Origin: Clostridia bacterium | GTDB lineage: Bacteria; Bacillota; Clostridia; Christensenellales; CAG-917 | Direction: 5' to 3' | DNA: 38,311 bases | Assembly: GCA_028710495.1 (NCBI GenBank) | Contig: JAQUST010000008.1 | Coordinates: 17,009-55,319 of the forward strand | Shown: piece by piece, positions 33,740-38,311 of the stretch | Position numbering within the stretch: the first letter of the stretch is position 1 | Layout of the letters: each line of letters starts with the position of its first letter | The notes under the pieces: model-generated | Database searches by the model: none | Told to the model about the DNA's origin: nothing | Seen by the model: only the letters and a program-made list of their open reading frames with translations | Made by a program: the position numbers and the translations under genes

Positions 33740-34409
33740 AAGCGTAATTGTCAAATTGATTTTCTCCACTAAATTCAAAATCAACAGCGCCAATTCGTGA
33801 TGAAGGCGGAATAACTTTGCCGAGTTCATATATTAATTTTGAATTTCCATCAAACAGCTGTGTCTTTTGACATATTTTTTTTATCGTATCTTCAATAAAT
33901 TGGTAGTGAGAGCAACCTATCAACACATTTTCAGGTGGTCTAGTGGATAATAATTTTATGCGGAGCATATTTTCAATTGATGCAAGTATTTGAGTTTGGT
34001 TGACATCCTCTGTGTACATTTTTGTAATGAGTGAAGCTAGTTCTGGTGTGTCAATCGTGACAAATTTCCGCTCCTTCAACTGAAGTTTTTTAGTTGTGTA
34101 TGGTGTTGCAAGTACAAGAGTCGTTTGAGGTCTAAAATCGTCAAGTGGAGGCAAAAGTTTGAAAACTGTTTTGCTAGCTGTGCAACAAGAAGCCGTATTG
34201 CACCCCAACACGACGAAATCGCATTTTTCCTCGAGATATGCAATTCCTTTTTCCACTATGATATTCAACTTTTTTTCATCCAATAAGCCCAGAGGAAAAT
34301 GAGAATTGTCCGCATAAAGCAGAAAATCGCAATGTTGAAAATTCATTATTAGTTTTGCTATTGTGGTCAATCCGCCGATGCCACTATCATATACACCTAT
34401 TTTCGTCAT
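33678..34409 (-). CDS. murI: Glutamate racemase
   Basis: Converts L- to D-glutamate for peptidoglycan. I choose the ATG at 34409 (MTKIGVYDSGIGGLTT), giving 243 residues; the track's TTG at 34478 adds 23 residues not typical of the family. Seen: YDSGIGGLT with the Asp/Ser pair, ADNSHFPLG, LGCNTASC with the first catalytic Cys (about 74), and IGCSHYQF with the second Cys-His pair (about 175). Both catalytic cysteines are present. No Shine-Dalgarno precedes the ATG. The 3' end overlaps gpr in antisense. Confidence 0.9.
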   Translation of the reverse strand: MTKIGVYDSGIGGLTTIAKLIMNFQHCDFLLYADNSHFPLGLLDEKKLNIIVEKGIAYLEEKCDFVVLGCNTASCCTASKTVFKLLPPLDDFRPQTTLVLATPYTTKKLQLKERKFVTIDTPELASLITKMYTEDVNQTQILASIENMLRIKLLSTRPPENVLIGCSHYQFIEDTIKKICQKTQLFDGNSKLIYELGKVIPPSSRIGAVDFEFSGENQFDNYASILELLLNAYHKKQGLSPPQ

Positions 34410-34463
34410 ACTAGAAACTATGAGAAAAAATGGTAAATATTCGTGTATTTGAAAAATTGGGTA

Positions 34464-34492
34464 TTGATTAGTGTGCAAATTTATTGTAAAAT
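34464..34492 (+). promoter_or_regulatory. Promoter of the EF-G-like gene
   Basis: TTGATT, 17-nt spacer, TAAAAT with TG immediately upstream. It gives a leader of about 69 nt. Confidence 0.65.
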
Positions 34493-34567
34493 AGATAAAG
34501 TAGTGATATTTCGACTACCTTGGTTGGCAATGTTGCTGCTTTTATAATAATTCAACAGGAGCAAGAT

Positions 34568-36643
34568 ATGAAGAACTTTACATCGAATGCAATTCGCAAC
34601 ATCGCTTTGATTGGTCACTCCGGCGAAGGCAAAACCTCACTCGCTGAAGCAATGCTTTACACATCAAAGATAATTGATAGACTTGGAGATGTCAACGTAG
34701 GCACTTCAACAATGGATTATGACCCGGAAGAAATCAACCGTAAAATTTCCATTAGTTTGTCAGCTGCCTACGCCATTTGGCAAGATAATAAAATCAATAT
34801 TTTGGATGTTCCCGGATTTTTCGATTTTGAAGGTGAAGTCGTTTCAGCTCTTCATGTTGCTGATTCCGCTATTGTTGTGACAAGCGCAAGTGGTTCGCTT
34901 ACCGTTGGCACAGAAAAGGCTTTGGAATCTTGTTTTGAGAAAAACATTCCCGCTCTCATTTTTGTAAATCAAATCAATAAAGACAATTCAGACTACAAAG
35001 GTACGGTTGATGCAATCATTGCAAAATACGGCGCAAAAGTTATCCCCGTTCAAATTCCAATTTTGGAAGACGGAAAAATGGTCGGCGCAGTTGATGTGAT
35101 TACAGGCAATGCATTTATGCTTGAAAATCCAAGTCAAACAATAGACATTCCGTCAAATCTACAAGCAGAGTTCGAAGACAGCAAAAACCGTTTGCTTGAA
35201 ATTATCGCAGAAACAGATGAAGATTTGATGACAAAATTTTTTGAAGGAGAACAATTTACTCCCGAGGAAATAAAAAAGGGCTTGCTTTCAGCACTTATGT
35301 CCGAATCGCTTATTCCTTTGCTTGCTGGCAATGCAACAACTTGCACCGCAATCACAAATCTTATGGACAAAATTATTGAGCTTTTGCCTTCGCCTACTGA
35401 AGGACGCGCAGTAACTGCTGTCGAAGATGACAAAATTTCTGAAGTAAAAGTCGATGAGGAAAAGCCGTTCTCTGCACAAATATTCAAAAGCATAGCCGAT
35501 CCGTTCTATGGCAAGCTTTTGATGTTCAAGGTTCAAACGGGTAAACTAAGCTCAGGCGACACGATTTTGAATGTGAATGCAGGCAAAACTGAAAAAGTAG
35601 GCACAATCTATATTATCAAAGGCAAAAAGCAAGACCCGGTTGACAGCATATCAGCAGGCGACATCGGCGCACTTTCAAAACTTGTTTACACAAACACAGG
35701 CGATACTCTCGCTGACCAAAGCATAAAATTTACATATCCTCAAATTGAGTTCCCCAAACCTGTCATTTCTTTTGCAGCAGGAGCTGCCAAAGATGGCGAT
35801 GAAGAAAAGGTTATATCAGGACTTATCAAAATGCAGGATGAAGACAACACATTCAAAGTCGAGAAGAATGTTGAGACAGGTGAAGTGCTCATTAGCGGAC
35901 TTGGCGAAGCACAACTTGACATTATGTGCAAACGCGTCAAAAACAAGTTCGGGGTTGAAGCAAAACTTTCAGAACCAAGAATAGCCTATAAAGAAACCAT
36001 CCGCAAAATGGCAGAAGCCGAAGGTAAACACAAGAAGCAATCAGGCGGAGCAGGACAATACGGCGATGTATTTATTCGTTTTGAGCCAGGCGCGGAAGAC
36101 GGCGAATTTGAGTTCGTGGATGCAATTGTTGGCGGTTCAGTACCTCGTCAATTTATTCCAGCAGTTGAAAAAGGACTTCACGAAGCTATAAAGAAAGGCG
36201 TTTTGGCGGAATATCCAATGGTAAACCTCAAAGCAACACTTTATGATGGAAAATATCATCCTGTCGATTCAAAAGAAATTGCTTTTGTTACGGCGGCAAA
36301 ACTAGCGTATACAGAAGGCTGCGCAAAAGCATCACCATGCTTTATTGAACCGATTATGCAAGCACAAATTGTTGTTCCAGACAACTATCTTGGTGATATT
36401 ATGGGTGATATGAACAAACGCCGTGCCAGAATTTCGGGAACAGACCTTGCAAACGGAAAACAAGTTATTACTGTTGAAGTTCCTATGGCAGAAATGTCAC
36501 GTTATGCGACCGACTTGCGCTCAATGACACAAGGAAGAGGAAAATTTACAATGGAGTTCTTGCGTTATGATGAAGTTCCTTCAAGCACTGCACCAAAAAT
36601 TATAGAGGATGCAAAAAAGCGTAAGGAAGCAGAAAAGAAGTAG
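34568..36643 (+). CDS. Elongation factor G paralogue with altered GTPase motifs
   Basis: I choose the ATG at 34568 after CAGGAG; the track's TTG at 34520 adds 16 atypical residues. The protein has 691 residues with full EF-G domain order. G1 is GHSGEGKT (about 18-25). Switch II is DVPGFFDF, with Phe84 where translational GTPases have the catalytic His (DTPGH). The G4 motif NKxD reads NQIN (134-137), losing both Lys and Asp. Domain IV is present (QSGGAGQYGDVFIRFEP; GGSVPRQFIPAVEKG). The GHSG and PGFFDF types match the EF-G-like (FusA2) group found beside true EF-G in many bacteria. GTP binding or specificity may be changed; function is unknown. A strong terminator follows. Confidence 0.85.
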   Translation: MKNFTSNAIRNIALIGHSGEGKTSLAEAMLYTSKIIDRLGDVNVGTSTMDYDPEEINRKISISLSAAYAIWQDNKINILDVPGFFDFEGEVVSALHVADSAIVVTSASGSLTVGTEKALESCFEKNIPALIFVNQINKDNSDYKGTVDAIIAKYGAKVIPVQIPILEDGKMVGAVDVITGNAFMLENPSQTIDIPSNLQAEFEDSKNRLLEIIAETDEDLMTKFFEGEQFTPEEIKKGLLSALMSESLIPLLAGNATTCTAITNLMDKIIELLPSPTEGRAVTAVEDDKISEVKVDEEKPFSAQIFKSIADPFYGKLLMFKVQTGKLSSGDTILNVNAGKTEKVGTIYIIKGKKQDPVDSISAGDIGALSKLVYTNTGDTLADQSIKFTYPQIEFPKPVISFAAGAAKDGDEEKVISGLIKMQDEDNTFKVEKNVETGEVLISGLGEAQLDIMCKRVKNKFGVEAKLSEPRIAYKETIRKMAEAEGKHKKQSGGAGQYGDVFIRFEPGAEDGEFEFVDAIVGGSVPRQFIPAVEKGLHEAIKKGVLAEYPMVNLKATLYDGKYHPVDSKEIAFVTAAKLAYTEGCAKASPCFIEPIMQAQIVVPDNYLGDIMGDMNKRRARISGTDLANGKQVITVEVPMAEMSRYATDLRSMTQGRGKFTMEFLRYDEVPSSTAPKIIEDAKKRKEAEKK

Positions 36644-36744
36644 CAAAATGCTGAAAATAATTTGAAAAGAAGTAAAAAATTTTGCAGTCGAGCTGCAATA
36701 TGATATACAAAATGTTAATAGTTTTACTAATTTCATTAAATTAT

Positions 36745-36773
36745 AAAAGCACACTCGTTTGAGTGTGCTTTTT
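36745..36773 (+). terminator. Terminator after the EF-G-like gene
   Basis: AAAAGCACACTC-gttt-GAGTGTGCTTTT, a 12-bp perfect stem that ends in its own T-run. Confidence 0.9.
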
Positions 36774-36803
36774 ATATAATCAATTTTTATTAAACTAGAT
36801 AAG

Positions 36804-36899
36804 TTGAACATCAATGTAAACCATTACGAAGTGGCTGGTGGAACGAAACACTTACGGTGAAAGAAATAAATTGAATATCAATGTAAGCTATTTCGAAGT
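36804..36899 (+). repeat. Diverged 29-bp direct repeat at the 3' end of the kinase gene
   Basis: TTGAACATCAATGTAAACCA... (36804-36832) and TTGAATATCAATGTAAGCTA... (36871-36899) match at 25 of 29 positions, 67 bp apart. The second copy runs into the last codons of the kinase gene. Confidence 0.6.
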
Positions 36900-37712
36900 A
36901 AACAGTTTTGGGATTATCCGTTCAAAGTTGAGACCAAAGCGGGGGTCAAAGTTTTCTTCAACAGATATATTGATACACTCATAAACAAAATCCACAGCAA
37001 TTTGTGCCGCTTGTTCAATTCCTTTCCCTCGCGAGATTTCTCCGATAAAAACACTAGAGAGGACGTCGCCTGCGCCGTGAATATATTCAGGAAAGCGTTT
37101 ATTCATTTGAAATGTTATCATACCATCATTCAAAGTTGCCACGCCACACAATTCATCATCTTCGATACCACTCAATATCACGGTTTTGAATCCGTTCGAA
37201 TTTAAGATATTCAAAATCATATTGGCATTTTCTTTGTTTGGCTCGAGTTCCATTGATAGACCCGCAAGCATTTTTCCTTCTGTAAAGTTTGGCATAAATA
37301 TGTCTGAAAGTTTGCAAAGTTCAACCATTCTTTCGTAGTATTTTTTGTCAAATATCTTATATAATTTGCCGTCTTCCGCCATAGCGGGGTCTATTGCAAT
37401 TATAGTTCCAGAATTTTTCAAGTCTTTCGCAATTTTTATTGTCGTGTCAACGCAGTCAAGCGTACCCAAAAAACCCGTATATAGACAATCAAACTTTATT
37501 CCAAGTGATTTCCAATGGTCATATGACGGCAACATATTTGAGTATAAATCATTGAAAGTAAATCCAGTTATTCCAGATGTTTGCGTAGATAATAGTGCAG
37601 TTGGGAGACCTATGACTTCGTGACCCAAAGCAGAAATAATCGGTATTGCAACAGTTAGTGAGCAACGACCGACAGATGAAAAATCTTGTATTGTTAATAT
37701 TCTCTTATTCAT
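36888..37712 (-). CDS. pdxY: Pyridoxal/pyridoxamine kinase-like protein (ribokinase superfamily)
   Basis: Phosphorylates pyridoxal-type vitamers to make PLP, a salvage step. I choose the ATG at 37712 (MNKRILTIQDFSSVGRCS), giving 274 residues; the track's TTG at 37748 is inside the promoter. Seen: QDFSSVGRCSL at the N-terminus, LLSTQTSG (about 40), YTGFLGT (about 77), DPAMAEDGKLY (about 106-116), PNFTEGKML (about 138), and the catalytic anion-hole motif HGAGDVLSS (about 213). The GAGD Asp is the general base. PdxK and PdxY are hard to separate by eye. The transcript appears leaderless. Confidence 0.85.
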   Translation of the reverse strand: MNKRILTIQDFSSVGRCSLTVAIPIISALGHEVIGLPTALLSTQTSGITGFTFNDLYSNMLPSYDHWKSLGIKFDCLYTGFLGTLDCVDTTIKIAKDLKNSGTIIAIDPAMAEDGKLYKIFDKKYYERMVELCKLSDIFMPNFTEGKMLAGLSMELEPNKENANMILNILNSNGFKTVILSGIEDDELCGVATLNDGMITFQMNKRFPEYIHGAGDVLSSVFIGEISRGKGIEQAAQIAVDFVYECINISVEENFDPRFGLNFERIIPKLFTSK

Positions 37713-37719
37713 ATTCCAT

Positions 37720-37748
37720 ATTTTATCACTCACGGTCTGTTTTGGCAA
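37720..37748 (-). promoter_or_regulatory. Promoter of the pyridoxal-kinase-like gene
   Basis: Minus strand: TTGCCA, 17-nt spacer, TAAAAT. The predicted start is the A of the ATG at 37712 or the base before it. The rest of the gap to the SRP RNA (37749-37931) is AT-rich with nothing recognisable. Confidence 0.65.
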
Positions 37749-37931
37749 GATGTTTTGTTCAACAAATTGATTTCTGCTTAAGACTTATAGCTTCAATATA
37801 AATTTGGTTGGAGTTGTAAATAAAAAAGCATAAGAAAAACATAGTTAAATATGATTGAAAAGTATATACGGAAAATAAAACATGCAAATTTTGTAACATT
37901 TTGCTAGCTAAAATAAAATTTATTGTTTCTG

Positions 37932-37960
37932 TTGCAATTTTCTATGTAAAATGCTAGAAT
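37932..37960 (+). promoter_or_regulatory. Promoter of the SRP RNA
   Basis: TTGCAA, 17-nt spacer, TAGAAT. The predicted start (37966-37967) coincides with the first base of the closing stem. Confidence 0.8.
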
Positions 37961-37966
37961 AATCAA

Positions 37967-38234
37967 GCCGTGCTAAACGGGGAGCTAGCGGTGCCCTGTA
38001 AACCGCAAACCGCTATAGCGGTGTTGAAAGGCGCACCTAGGCTTTCTTTATGGAATGCCGGATTGAACAAGGAATGTCGATAGCAAGGTCTCGTGCAATA
38101 TCGTGCTGTGAACCGTGTCAGGGCTTGATCGCAGCAGCACTAAGCAGATTTCGGTGTGTGCCACGAGGAAGCTTTGAAGGAGTTACCTATTTGATTATCG
38201 ATTCGGTAAGGACTGTCGAAGTGCGTCGCACGGC
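37967..38234 (+). ncRNA. ffs: Signal recognition particle RNA, large bacterial type
   Basis: About 268 nt, close to the Bacillus length. The ends pair exactly (GCCGTGC/GCACGGC). The Alu domain is nearly that of Bacillus (GTGCTAAACGGGGAGCTAGCGGTGCCCTG in two conserved pieces). Domain IV has the symmetric loop strands TCAGG and AGCAG that bind Ffh, flanked by GTG/CAC. The apical part reads GC-TTGATC-GC, not the usual GGAA-capped stem. With Ffh this RNA guides signal-peptide proteins to the membrane, which suits a genome rich in large exported proteins. Confidence 0.95.
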
Positions 38235-38273
38235 AAATCAAAAGACATCACGAGAGTGGTGTCTTTTGATTTG
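38234..38273 (+). terminator. Long hairpin after the SRP RNA
   Basis: CAAATCAAAAGACATCAC-gaga-GTGGTGTCTTTTGATTTG pairs over 18 bp with one G-U. No clean T-run follows, but the descending arm is T-rich (CTTTTGATTTG). It probably acts as a terminator or 3' processing barrier. Confidence 0.7.
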
Positions 38274-38286
38274 TATCGCACTTTGA

Positions 38287-38311
38287 CACTAAGCAGATTT
38301 CGGTGTGTGCC
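38287..38311 (+). repeat. Exact 25-nt copy of part of the SRP RNA at the window edge
   Basis: CACTAAGCAGATTTCGGTGT... at 38138-38162 inside SRP domain IV recurs at 38287-38311 and is cut by the end of the window. Confidence 0.9.

Noticed and set aside
38050-38286. ORF of 78 aa (+)
   Set aside because: It lies inside the SRP RNA and its terminator.

Overview
The window looks like a chromosomal segment of an AT-rich, low-GC Gram-positive bacterium of the Clostridia type. The evidence is the class-I heat-shock operon order hrcA-grpE-dnaK-dnaJ followed by prmA, rsmE, mtaB, a HIT protein and rpsU; the rpsT / gpr pair, where gpr (spore germination protease) implies a spore-former; a Bacillus-type large SRP RNA with an Alu domain; and strong AGGAGG-type ribosome binding sites. 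No phage, transposase, integrase or CRISPR array was seen.

Layout. 1-4559 (minus): most of a giant exported protein with two metallophosphoesterase domains, open at the left edge and absent from the ORF track. 4698-5999: an orphan single-pass membrane protein, divergent from it. 6154-6436: three 95-bp tandem repeats next to tRNA-Glu(CTC). 6621-6814 (minus): a probable 6S-like RNA with its own promoter and U-tract. 6911-8044: PAP2-type membrane phosphatase, then tRNA-Thr(CGT). 8694-9950 (minus): Gfo/Idh/MocA oxidoreductase. 10075-18917: CIRCE-controlled hrcA-grpE-dnaK, then dnaJ and prmA-rsmE-mtaB. 19300-21896: HIT protein, rpsU and an exported LCAT-like hydrolase. 22057-22132: tRNA-Ala(CGC). 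22490-28315: a 1941-residue leucine-rich-repeat lipoprotein. 28646-31048 (minus): an exported beta-propeller/SH3 protein. 31176-32159: an RNA polymerase alpha-CTD-like domain fused to WG repeats. 32428-34409: rpsT, gpr and murI. 34568-36643: an EF-G paralogue with a broken G4 motif. 36888-37712 (minus): a pyridoxal-kinase-like gene that looks leaderless. 37967-38234: SRP RNA, with a 25-nt piece of it duplicated at the right edge.

How it fits together. The core is housekeeping: chaperones under HrcA/CIRCE, ribosome and tRNA modification, ribosomal proteins, spore protein degradation and SRP. Between these lie large exported or membrane-anchored proteins (double phosphoesterase, orphan membrane protein, LCAT-like hydrolase, LRR lipoprotein, propeller/SH3 protein). 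None shows an LPXTG sorting signal; they appear held by a lipobox or a hydrophobic terminal segment.

The points most worth a second look are the alpha-CTD/WG fusion, the hairpin between the dnaK Shine-Dalgarno and its start codon, the EF-G paralogue whose NKxD motif reads NQIN, the 6S-like RNA, the atypical SRP RNA apical loop, and a recurring pattern of degenerate short-period tandem repeats just after stop codons. All calls come from reading the sequence; no database search was run.
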